A stretch of 64,000 bases of DNA from the NCBI RefSeq assembly GCF_047468865.1, contig NZ_JBLGTV010000001.1, positions 310,001 through 374,000 on the forward strand. The letters are read 5' to 3'. The translations under genes were made by a program, and so were the position numbers. The notes under the pieces are model-generated. The model ran no database searches and was not told the DNA's origin. It worked only from the letters and a program-made list of their open reading frames with translations. The stretch's first letter is position 1, and each line of letters opens with the position of its first letter. The DNA comes from Castellaniella hirudinis_A. GTDB taxonomy: Bacteria; Pseudomonadota; Gammaproteobacteria; Burkholderiales; Burkholderiaceae_B. This document shows, in pieces, positions 7,862 through 14,466 of the stretch.

Positions 7862-8196
7862 CACGTATATGCAGCCTTCCGAATGGCGTCAGCGACCCAT
7901 TGGTTTAGGCTCTCGCCGCTGGCTGCTGCGGCAGTAGTGGCCGCCTCGTGAACTTCAGGGGCGATTCGCAAAACGAATTTTCCTGAAAAATTCTTGCGAG
8001 GCTCAACCCCGTGCTTCGCGCACTCGTCAAGAAATACGCTAAGGGACGCTTCACCCTCACGATGCAGTCCCGCAACATCCGCAGCATAGAAGTCCGCGCC
8101 GCCATTCAGGCCCACAAATTCACCCCGGAACATTTCAATGTCCGGGTCGTAGGTAATGACGGCCTGCTGACCGCCGATCGTCATGGTGTTCTTCAT
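7861..8196 (-). CDS. hicB: HicB-family antitoxin
   Basis: A 111-residue antitoxin. The N-terminal half is the degraded RNase H-like HicB domain (AVITYDPDIEMFRGEFVGLN...DFYAADV). The C-terminal third is a ribbon-helix-helix DNA-binding segment (FVLRIAPEVHEAA followed by ESLNQWVADAIRKA). It neutralises HicA and should repress the operon through the dyad at 8456-8474. Its ATG overlaps the hicA stop codon (ATGA), the usual coupling of hicA-hicB. Confidence 0.85.
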   Translation of the reverse strand: MKNTMTIGGQQAVITYDPDIEMFRGEFVGLNGGADFYAADVAGLHREGEASLSVFLDECAKHGVEPRKNFSGKFVLRIAPEVHEAATTAAAASGESLNQWVADAIRKAAYT

Positions 8197-8447
8197 GGTT
8201 TCACTCCGTTTTCTTCAAGCCATTTTCGGATGGATGCCACAGCGCCTTTGTCCATGTCGGGGGATGGGTGAGGGCGATGCATAACTTTCACCCGCCCAAA
8301 CAGGAAAACAGCAACACGGGAGCCTTCTCGTTCGGTAATTTCAGCGCCAAGCTCGGTGAGTAGCGATGCTGCATCACTCCATTTCACCCCTGCCGGGGTT
8401 GGTCTGGAAAAGATCAACTCCAGCGTTTTGCGTTGTTTGGCTTTCAT
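8193..8447 (-). CDS. hicA: HicA-family mRNA interferase toxin
   Basis: An 84-residue HicA toxin, first gene of the hicAB operon. It has the double-stranded-RNA-binding-like fold signature: KTLELIF at the start, an EGSR..VFLFG strand pair, and the histidine-containing segment VMHRPHPSPD, then a C-terminal helix VASIRKWLEENG. The ATG at 8447 is chosen over upstream in-frame codons because the protein then starts where HicA proteins do, with the operator and promoter immediately upstream. Both genes look intact, in contrast to the TA debris at 4.8-5.1 kb. Confidence 0.8.
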   Translation of the reverse strand: MKAKQRKTLELIFSRPTPAGVKWSDAASLLTELGAEITEREGSRVAVFLFGRVKVMHRPHPSPDMDKGAVASIRKWLEENGVKP

Positions 8448-8455
8448 GGGTTTAT

Positions 8456-8474
8456 GATACTGAAATATAGTATC
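8456..8474. promoter_or_regulatory. hicAB operator (inverted repeat)
   Basis: GATACT (8456-8461) and AGTATC (8469-8474) are perfect inverted arms separated by 7 AT-rich bases, 9 bp before the hicA start. The dyad overlaps TATA-rich promoter-like sequence read toward hicA. This position and form suit autorepression by the HicB ribbon-helix-helix domain. Confidence 0.55.
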
Positions 8475-8538
8475 AAATACAAGATAATTTTCTGCTTCTG
8501 GCCTTGCTCTGGTGGGGCCACTTTTATTGGGTACTGCA

Positions 8539-8628
8539 ATGGCAGATGACATCGCAAGTCTTGGCATGTCGATTGACCGCTCCGAAGCCCGCAAGGCGAA
8601 AGATGCTCACCGCAAGCTATTCCGATAG
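8539..8628 (+). pseudogene. Possible N-terminal remnant of a phage tail tape-measure gene
   Basis: A 29-codon frame reads MADDIASLGMSIDRSEARKA and stops at TAG 8626. Many phage tape-measure proteins open with MAD-(D/N)-(I/V)-ASLG-(F/L/M)-x-(I/V)D and a KA-x-x-(D/L)L helix, which this resembles. Only the first exon-sized scrap is present, with no other phage gene alongside, so it is probably debris. The match is short and from memory. Confidence 0.3.
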
Positions 8629-8734
8629 GTGCTTTTTTACGAGTGCCGGACGGCTTGCCGGCCCATCGAAGGCTGTACAAGCCGGCCCGCTGCCCCCCCC
8701 GATGTGACCGGGGCGCGGCGGGCCTCAATCCAAA

Positions 8735-8767
8735 TCGGCCCCAAGTCGTATTCCGCCTTGGGGCCGA
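8735..8767. repeat. Perfect 11-bp inverted repeat in a gene-free stretch
   Basis: TCGGCCCCAAG (8735-8745) and CTTGGGGCCGA (8757-8767) are exact inverse complements around an 11-nt loop. The surrounding 8630-8880 has no recognisable gene. There is no T-run, so it is not an ordinary terminator. It could be the scar or end of a lost element. Confidence 0.6.
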
Positions 8768-8881
8768 CAGCTCAACAGTCGCACGCGGCGCGGGCCGTGT
8801 CCGGCATGGGCCGATCCCAAGTGCGTCCGATCACGTCATCGGCCATGCTTGGGGCGCGGCGTTTCCGCCTCGTAAAAATAG

Positions 8882-9202
8882 CTATTCGTCGGACAGGTCG
8901 GGCAACACGGTTTCGTAGTCCTGCCCGCCGTAAAACACGCCGATGATCGACACGGTGTTGGCTTTATCGTCTACGAGAAAGGCAATGATGGCGCTGTGCC
9001 GATAGTGCGTGATGCGCAGCCCCGGCAGCAGATCATCGCGCTGGATGCCACGGTGCGGAAATGTCACCTGGCTCTCGCAATAGGTGACGATGGCATCGAC
9101 GTAGCGCGCCGCCGCGCGTGGCGAGCCGGCGTGCGCGATATAGTCTTCAATCGCATCAAGCTGCGCCAGGGCTTGCGGCGCAAATTGAACGGTGTAGCTC
9201 AC
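8882..9202 (-). CDS. parE: ParE/RelE-superfamily toxin
   Basis: A 106-residue toxin with the ParE layout: an N-terminal strand (YTVQFAPQALAQLDAIEDYI), two helices, a central GIQRDDLLPGLRITHYRHS segment and a C-terminal SIIGVFYGGQDYE strand, matching the family pattern (V-I-x-V-x-H-G-x-x). ParE-type toxins inhibit DNA gyrase; RelE-like members cleave mRNA, and sequence alone leans to ParE because the partner is ParD-like. It overlaps the antitoxin stop by 4 bp. Confidence 0.85.
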   Translation of the reverse strand: MSYTVQFAPQALAQLDAIEDYIAHAGSPRAAARYVDAIVTYCESQVTFPHRGIQRDDLLPGLRITHYRHSAIIAFLVDDKANTVSIIGVFYGGQDYETVLPDLSDE

Positions 9203-9483
9203 GCCTTATCCGTACCCGTGCGGCTGCGGCGCTTCTTCACCAGGTGCTCACGCACCTGATCGGCGGACAGCGCGCTTTCCGGCGCGGCCTTGAGCGCCTG
9301 GGCGGCCGGGACGACTTGCTCGCGCAGCCAGGCCTCCATGGCGCGGTCGCGCGCTAAAAGCGTGCGCAGGCCGTCCCGGATGACCTCGCTTTCCGTGGCG
9401 TACTCGCCGGCGGCAACCTTGGCCTTGACCACATCGGCCATTTCATTTGGCAGCGTAATGCTGAATTGTTGAGTCGAACGCAT
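9199..9483 (-). CDS. parD: ParD-family antitoxin
   Basis: A 94-residue ribbon-helix-helix antitoxin. The N-terminus (STQQFSITLPNEMADVVKAK) is the DNA-contacting strand and first helix, followed by YATESEVIRDGLRTLLARD, the classic ParD/CopG signature. The charged C-terminal half binds the toxin. It is the first gene of a parDE operon with an ATGA overlap to parE, and a 17-bp palindrome lies 23 bp upstream of its start. Confidence 0.88.
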   Translation of the reverse strand: MRSTQQFSITLPNEMADVVKAKVAAGEYATESEVIRDGLRTLLARDRAMEAWLREQVVPAAQALKAAPESALSADQVREHLVKKRRSRTGTDKA

Positions 9484-9505
9484 GGCCGGCTCCCTGTTGG
9501 AATTT

Positions 9506-9522
9506 GTAGGATTTAATCCTAC
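9506..9522. promoter_or_regulatory. parDE operator palindrome
   Basis: GTAGGATT (9506-9513), one T, then AATCCTAC (9515-9522): a perfect 8-bp dyad with a single central base, ahead of the parD start. It is a textbook form for a ParD dimer-of-dimers site and probably overlaps the operon promoter. Confidence 0.65.
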
Positions 9523-9771
9523 GCTTTTTGCGTATTACAGGCAAACTCTGATATACCCCGCTTGATGAGTTTAACGACAGACCAGCGCCTGGGTGTTCAT
9601 CGCCTTGCTGGACAAACATCAGCCCATTCAGGTGTGTTGTTCAGGAGAGGGAGCGCAGGCAAGACCGCGCCATCAAGGCCAAGCTGATGGTATACAAGGG
9701 AACCACATGCCCCAAACTTCGGGTTTTGGGACAGGCGCGGGACACCGACCATTCCGAGGGGGATACATAAG
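9523..9771. other. Gene-free stretch between parDE and tRNA-Asn
   Basis: A 71-codon + strand frame (9593-9808) runs through this stretch, but it has no ribosome binding site, no recognisable domain and it reads through the tRNA terminator, so it is not called. The sequence may be degraded element DNA. No copy of the tRNA 3' end was seen that would mark an attachment site. Confidence 0.35.
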
Positions 9772-9806
9772 AAAAAAAGCGCTTAAGTCTTTCGACCTAA
9801 GCGCTT
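9772..9806 (-). terminator. Terminator of the tRNA-Asn transcript
   Basis: AAGCGCTTA (9777-9785) and TAAGCGCTT (9798-9806) form a 9-bp perfect stem that extends inward with one mismatch. On the minus strand it is followed by a run of seven T (complement of 9772-9778). It lies about 20 bp past the 3' end of the tRNA. Confidence 0.8.
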
Positions 9807-9824
9807 GATTCTTTTCGGTATTTT

Positions 9825-9900
9825 TGGCTCCCCGACCAGGGCTCGAACCTGGGACCTGCGGATTAACAGTCCGTCGCTCTACCGACTGAGCTATCGGGGA
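9825..9900 (-). tRNA. tRNA-Asn (anticodon GTT)
   Basis: A 76-nt cloverleaf on the minus strand beginning TCCCCGATAGCTCAGTCGG, with anticodon loop CTGTTAA (GTT), T-arm GGTTCGAGCC, and an acceptor stem closing with GGGGA, discriminator G and an encoded CCA (9825-9827). Its 3' end faces the strip of toxin-antitoxin pairs and relaxase debris, the orientation expected if integrative elements once used this gene. Confidence 0.95.
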
Positions 9901-9986
9901 ACTGCGAAGAAGCGAAACTATAACACAGATTTTTTTGCTAGTGCAAATGGCGGATTGGTTTTGCCAAAACTTGCCAAAATAATGGA

Positions 9987-10790
9987 TCAGGCGATAGCGG
10001 GTTGATGGAGCGTGCCCAGGGCGATGTCGATGAAATCCTGGGGCATCCCAAAGTATTCAAGCACGAAGATGACCAGGGGTTCGGGATCGTACAGGCCATC
10101 CGGCCCCACCTTGTCCGGGGTGACCAGACCGGAATTCAGGATCTGTTGCTGCAGATCGGTCGGATCGAAGGGGATGGGCATGGAGGCCAGCAGATCGGCG
10201 AGATCCAGCATGATGGCGTCGATCAAGGCGGCGTCTATCTCGGGAACAGGGCCGGTGTCTGGCAGGCTTGGGTTCGTGGGAATGGGCACCAGGCTGTTGG
10301 TTTGCTGCAGATAGACGTGCAGCGGCGACCATGCCCCGCTGTTGATGGCATCGGCGACGTCCACATGGCTGTTCACGTAGTCCACCAGGTTGAATTCTGG
10401 GTTGTAGTTGCGGATTTCGTTGATTCCGTAGTGGATGAAATGGTACACCGCCGAAGAAAATTGCCCCGATTCGATCTGCTGCGCAATATCCTGGTTTTGG
10501 CTCAGATAGTAGTCCGCGTCGAAACCGGCGATGGGCGCGCGTTCTTCGTTGATGCCGAAATTCAGAAAATGCTGGTATGCGTTGGTCAGCCCGTTCTGTA
10601 TGGCGGCCGCCACGTCTGCGTAGGCGGTCAGGTACTGGACGGGGTTGAACCATTCGACCGCCTGGCGATTTTCCTGCATGCCGTACAGCTCGAAGTGCTG
10701 GCGCAGGGTGCCGATGCCCGCGTCGACCGCTTGCGCCACGTCCGGGTTCATGATGCGGTAATAGTTTTCATCAATAATGTCGATTGCCAT
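9987..10790 (-). CDS. Small protein of four S-layer/type-I-secretion-like repeats
   Basis: A 267-residue acidic protein. Four divergent repeats of about 37-41 residues cover roughly 9-42, 48-84, 89-127 and 132-162, with the pattern (F/Y)-x-x-x-x-YL-x-x-x-x-DVAxAIxxG-x-x-x-AxxHFxxxGIxExR. This repeat is known mainly from large surface-layer or RTX proteins. Here it forms a small stand-alone protein with no calcium-binding nonapeptides and no N-terminal signal peptide. The C-terminal 100 residues are Asp/Leu/Pro-rich. ATG 10790 is chosen because GAGG precedes it. Export by a type I system is plausible but not shown. Function unknown. Confidence 0.65.
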   Translation of the reverse strand: MAIDIIDENYYRIMNPDVAQAVDAGIGTLRQHFELYGMQENRQAVEWFNPVQYLTAYADVAAAIQNGLTNAYQHFLNFGINEERAPIAGFDADYYLSQNQDIAQQIESGQFSSAVYHFIHYGINEIRNYNPEFNLVDYVNSHVDVADAINSGAWSPLHVYLQQTNSLVPIPTNPSLPDTGPVPEIDAALIDAIMLDLADLLASMPIPFDPTDLQQQILNSGLVTPDKVGPDGLYDPEPLVIFVLEYFGMPQDFIDIALGTLHQPAIA

Positions 10791-10870
10791 GCTTTGCCTC
10801 ATTTAGGGGGTCGTAAATGGCAAAAGACTATGGGCTCCGGCCGGACGAGGCAATCCCGCGCATGCGGGAT

Positions 10871-11254
10871 TTACCGTCCGCGTATTTGGTCGATCAGGCG
10901 ACGGTCGCGCTTGGTGGGGCGGCCGGTGGACTGGCCCAGGGCGGGTTCGGGGGCCAGGCGGCGCTGTTCGGCGGCCAGGGCGCGGGCCGCGACGCTTTCG
11001 GGGGTTTCCTGGTACAGCAGGGCCGCCCGGGTGGCCGGGCCGCGAACGGCGCTGATGGCCTGGATCTCGACTTCGATGTCCAGGCCGGTCTTGCGTACCC
11101 GGATGAGGTCGCCCGCGCCGACGTCGCGCGCGGGCTTGGTGATGATCTGGCCATTGACCTGAACGCGGCCCGCGCCGATCTCGTGGGCGGCCAGGCTGCG
11201 TGTTTTATAGAAGCGGGCGGCCCATAGCCATTTGTCCAGACGGATTTTTTCCAT
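10871..11254 (-). CDS. hslR: Heat-shock protein 15 homologue, S4-domain RNA-binding protein
   Basis: A 127-residue protein with an N-terminal S4 domain (residues 3-65: IRLDKWLWAARFYKTRSLAA then INxGRVQVNG-type and AGDLIRV strands), the HslR/Hsp15 signature. Hsp15 binds stalled 50S subunits that still carry peptidyl-tRNA and helps recycle them during heat stress. The C-terminal third is Arg/Lys-rich (GRPTKRDRRLIDQIRGR), as in the family, for rRNA binding. It stands alone between the repeat protein and the MITE-like element. Confidence 0.88.
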   Translation of the reverse strand: MEKIRLDKWLWAARFYKTRSLAAHEIGAGRVQVNGQIITKPARDVGAGDLIRVRKTGLDIEVEIQAISAVRGPATRAALLYQETPESVAARALAAEQRRLAPEPALGQSTGRPTKRDRRLIDQIRGR

Positions 11255-11342
11255 GGAATGAAAGCGCTTGATTGCGGTGGTTTGACGACGGCCCAGGCGG
11301 CGCCAAACCCGCTGGCCGGCACGACAGGTGGGGGTTTGAATC

Positions 11343-11506
11343 TAGTGTCCTGTTTGGCTAATTCAAATACTCATCTTCGGCGCCTGGGCTCGCCATACTG
11401 CGTTGCAAATCCTCGAGATAGCACTGGCTATCGCTGCGGTTTGCGCCTTGTCTGACAAGCCCAGGCATCCGAATCTGAATACACGAACTAACCAAACAGG
11501 ACACTA
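11343..11506. mobile_element. Foldback MITE-like element, full copy
   Basis: A 164-bp element bounded by perfect 15-bp terminal inverted repeats: TAGTGTCCTGTTTGG at 11343-11357 and its complement at 11492-11506. Outside each tip the sequence completes CTAG, so a CTAG or TA target duplication is likely. The two halves are imperfect inverse complements over almost the whole length, with matching inner motifs such as GCCTGGGCT and GATAGC near the centre, so single strands could fold into one long hairpin. It has no coding capacity. A half copy lies at 28364-28468. Confidence 0.75.
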
Positions 11507-11646
11507 GCCCACCGAGGACAAAGATGTCAATGCGGCGCGGGCCCCGCCCATGCCGCCCGTGCCGATCAGCGGGTTTTTCAACCCGTCGGGGCGGCACGCC
11601 GGCGCATGCGGCGCTGTCATGGGCTCAAAGCACCCTCAATGCACCT

Positions 11647-13266
11647 TCAATGCGCCCCCGCCGCGGCCCCGCCGCCGTGGCTGGCGGTCTTGGGCCGGGC
11701 CAGCCAGATCAGGCCGATCAGCAGTAGAAAGATGATCGCGGAGGCAAAGAAAAAGTCGGTGGCCGATATGGTATAGGCCTGCTGGTTGATTACTTGATCC
11801 AGCAGCGCGGCCCCTTTTTGCCGGCTGATGCCCAGGTTGCCCATGCCGTTGATGATGTGGTCGAATGCGGGTTCCCCGGGACGGGCCACTTCGGTCAGGC
11901 GAGCATGGTGCAGGATGGCGCGGTCTTCCCACAGCGTGGTGGTGATCGACGTGCCGAAGGCCCCGCAGACCAGGCGGAAGAAGTTGGTCAGGCCGGCGGC
12001 GGCGGGGATGCGCTCCGGGTTCAGGCCGGACAGGGAAATCGTGGTCAGCGGGATGAAGAAGGCCGCCATGGCCGCCCCCTGGATGAAGGTGGGCAGCATC
12101 ACGCCGAACAGATCCACCTGGGTGTTGTATTGCGCCCGCATGTAGCTGATCAGGGAAAAAATCAGGAAGGCCGTGGTGGCGATGATGCGCGGGTCGTGGC
12201 GCGCCAGCAGCTTGCCCACCACCGGCGACAGGATGATCGCCAGGATGCCCACCGGGGCGGCGGCCACACCGGCCCAGGTGGCGGTGTAGCCCATGGTGCT
12301 CTGCAGCCACAAGGGCAGCAGCACCACCGTGCCGAAGAACAGGCCGTAGGCCACGGACAGGGCGATGGTGCCCGTGGTGAAATTGCGCTGCATGAACAGG
12401 GTCAAGTCCACCACCGGGTGGCTGGCCGTCAGCTCCCAGATCACGAAATACACGAAGGTGATGACGGAAATCACCGCCAGGGCGCAGATCAGCGGGCTGG
12501 CGAACCAGTCCAGATCCTTGCCCTTGTCCAGCATGATTTGCAGGGCCCCCACCCAGACGACCAGCAGCACCAGGCCGATGCGGTCGATGGGCAGGCGGAT
12601 GCGCCGGGATTCGCGGGTCTTGTAGACCTGCCAGGAGCCCCAGGCGGCCAGCAGGCCCACCGGGACATTGATGTAGAAAATCCAGGACCAGTCGTAATTG
12701 TCCGAGATCCAGCCGCCCAGCAGCGGCCCGGCAATCGGACCCACCAGAATGGTCATGGACCACAGGGCCAGGGCCATCCCGGCCTTGGCCCTGGGATAGC
12801 TGGCCAGCATCAGGGATTGCGACAGGGGGATCATGGGCCCCGCCACGGCCCCTTGCAGCACGCGGAAGAACACCAGGGATTCAAATGACCAGGCAAAGCC
12901 GCACAGCCAGGAGCTGAGGACGAACAGCAGGGTCGAGATGACAAACAGCCGCACCTGCCCGAAGTATTGGGTCAGCCACCCGGTCAGTGGCACCGTGATG
13001 GCGTTGGCCACGGCAAACGAGGTGATCACCCAGGTGCCCTGGGTGCTGCTGACGCCCAGATCCCCGGCAATCGTGGGGATCGACACGTTGGCGATCGAAG
13101 AATCCAGCACATTCATGAAGACCGCCGCCGAAACGGCAATCGTGCCGAAGGCGCGGGCGCTGCCCTCCAGCGGGGGGTAGCCGCTTTCGGGCGGCTGCTT
13201 CGCGTGGGGGTTGGGCGCCGGCGCCGGGCCGGCCGCGTCTGCTTGCGATGAGGCTGCCGTGCTCAT
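11647..13266 (-). CDS. emrB: DHA2-family drug:H+ antiporter, EmrB/QacA type
   Basis: A 539-residue major facilitator permease with 14 predicted membrane helices. DHA2 landmarks are visible: NVLDSSIANVSIPTIAGDLG in helix 1, GTWVITSFAVANAITVPLTG in helix 2, and the antiporter motif GPxxGxxLGGWISDxxxW in helix 5 (VGPIAGPLLGGWISDNYDW). It works with the adaptor EmrA and an outer-membrane channel to expel amphipathic drugs. The start overlaps the emrA stop by 4 bp. It is the last gene of the marR-nodT-emrA-emrB operon and is followed by the MITE-like element. Confidence 0.92.
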   Translation of the reverse strand: MSTAASSQADAAGPAPAPNPHAKQPPESGYPPLEGSARAFGTIAVSAAVFMNVLDSSIANVSIPTIAGDLGVSSTQGTWVITSFAVANAITVPLTGWLTQYFGQVRLFVISTLLFVLSSWLCGFAWSFESLVFFRVLQGAVAGPMIPLSQSLMLASYPRAKAGMALALWSMTILVGPIAGPLLGGWISDNYDWSWIFYINVPVGLLAAWGSWQVYKTRESRRIRLPIDRIGLVLLVVWVGALQIMLDKGKDLDWFASPLICALAVISVITFVYFVIWELTASHPVVDLTLFMQRNFTTGTIALSVAYGLFFGTVVLLPLWLQSTMGYTATWAGVAAAPVGILAIILSPVVGKLLARHDPRIIATTAFLIFSLISYMRAQYNTQVDLFGVMLPTFIQGAAMAAFFIPLTTISLSGLNPERIPAAAGLTNFFRLVCGAFGTSITTTLWEDRAILHHARLTEVARPGEPAFDHIINGMGNLGISRQKGAALLDQVINQQAYTISATDFFFASAIIFLLLIGLIWLARPKTASHGGGAAAGAH

Positions 13267-14453
13267 GGGGCCAGATTTTCCTGAATGATGCGTTGGATCA
13301 GGGTGTCGACTTCCGCGGGATCATGCCCGTAGATCGGGGTGCTTTGGCGGGTGTCGGCCGGGGGGAGGGCGGTGTCGGCCGCCGTGGCGCTGTCCAGCTT
13401 CACCTTGGCGGTCATGGACAGGCCCACGCGCAGGGGGTGGGCCTGCAGTTCCTTGGGATCCAGGCGGATGCGCACCGGCACGCGCTGGATGATCTTGATC
13501 CAGTTGCCGCTGGCGTTTTGCGCGGGCAGCAGGGCGAAGGCTCCGCCGCTGCCCGCCGAGATGCCTTGCACGATGCCGTGATAGACGACATCGTCGCCGT
13601 ACAGATCGGACACCAGGGTGGCCGTTTGCCCGGGCCGCACGCCGTGCAGCTGGTTTTCCTTGAAGTTGGCCTCCACCCACAGGTTTTCCAGGGGGACGAG
13701 GGTCATCAGCGGGGTGCCCGGCTGGATGCGCTGGCCCAGTTGGGCGGTGCGCTGCGCCACCATGCCGCCGACCGGCGCCGCGACTTGCGTGCGCCTGTGC
13801 GCCAGCCAGGCTTGGCGCAGCTGGTCGGCGGCCTGCTGGACATCGGGGTGGCTGGCGACGGTGCTGCCGTGGGTCAGGGCCTGGTTGGTGGCCAGGGTGG
13901 CGCGCGCGGCGGCCAGACCGGCGCGGGCCTGGGCCAGGCTGGCCTGGGCGGATTTCACCGCCACCTGGGCGTGCAGCAGTTCTTCGCCGCTGACGCCGCC
14001 GGAGCCGCGCAGGCTGTTGCGCCGCTGCAGGTCGTTTTGCGCCTTGTGCAGCTGGGTCTCCGCCTGTTCGACATTGGCTTGTCCCACCGCCACATCGGCG
14101 GCCAGCGCGTCGTTTTGCACGAACAGCGTCTGGGTGCGGCGCACGGTTTGCGCCAGGGCGGCCCGGGCCTGGGCCAGGGCGATTTCAGTGTCGCTGCCGT
14201 CCAGGCTGATCAGCAGGTCGCCCTGTTTGATCGCATCGGTATCGTCCGCCCCGATGGCGATCACCGTGCCGGGTATCTGGGCGCTGACCGACACCAGGTC
14301 GCCGTGCACGTAGGCGTCGTCGGTGGACTCGTAGCGCGCGGCGAACCCCACCCACCAGGCCCCGTAGGCCAGGCCGATCAGGACAAAGAAGCCTGTGGCG
14401 ATGATGAGCAGGCGCGTGCGCTGTTTACCGGGATGTTTGCTGCTTGCGGTCAT
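13263..14453 (-). CDS. emrA: EmrA/HlyD-family membrane fusion protein
   Basis: A 396-residue periplasmic adaptor anchored by one N-terminal helix (about 15-37, LLIIATGFFVLIGLAYGAWW). After it come the biotinyl-lipoyl half-motifs (YVHGDLVSVSAQIPGTV and the C-terminal return strand AAPVGGMV), a long alpha-helical hairpin (about 85-210, rich in Ala, Gln and Leu) and a beta-barrel containing NFKENQLHGVRPGQ. It links the EmrB-type pump to the NodT-like outer-membrane channel. It starts 13 bp after the channel gene. Confidence 0.92.
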   Translation of the reverse strand: MTASSKHPGKQRTRLLIIATGFFVLIGLAYGAWWVGFAARYESTDDAYVHGDLVSVSAQIPGTVIAIGADDTDAIKQGDLLISLDGSDTEIALAQARAALAQTVRRTQTLFVQNDALAADVAVGQANVEQAETQLHKAQNDLQRRNSLRGSGGVSGEELLHAQVAVKSAQASLAQARAGLAAARATLATNQALTHGSTVASHPDVQQAADQLRQAWLAHRRTQVAAPVGGMVAQRTAQLGQRIQPGTPLMTLVPLENLWVEANFKENQLHGVRPGQTATLVSDLYGDDVVYHGIVQGISAGSGGAFALLPAQNASGNWIKIIQRVPVRIRLDPKELQAHPLRVGLSMTAKVKLDSATAADTALPPADTRQSTPIYGHDPAEVDTLIQRIIQENLAP

Positions 14454-14466
14454 GGTGCGTGTCGAT

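Noticed and set aside
9593..9808. 71-codon + strand frame before tRNA-Asn
   Set aside because: No ribosome binding site or domain, and it reads through the strong minus-strand tRNA terminator.
4800..9825. Second copy of the tRNA-Asn 3' end as an attachment site
   Set aside because: I looked for CTCCCCGACCAGGG and the T-arm sequence in the accessory strip and found none, so integration at the tRNA remains conjecture.
11504..11620. 38-codon minus-strand frame downstream of emrB that ends at the MITE tip
   Set aside because: Starts 26 bp after emrB but has no family resemblance. Its stop codon is formed by the element's CTAG end. Too short to support.
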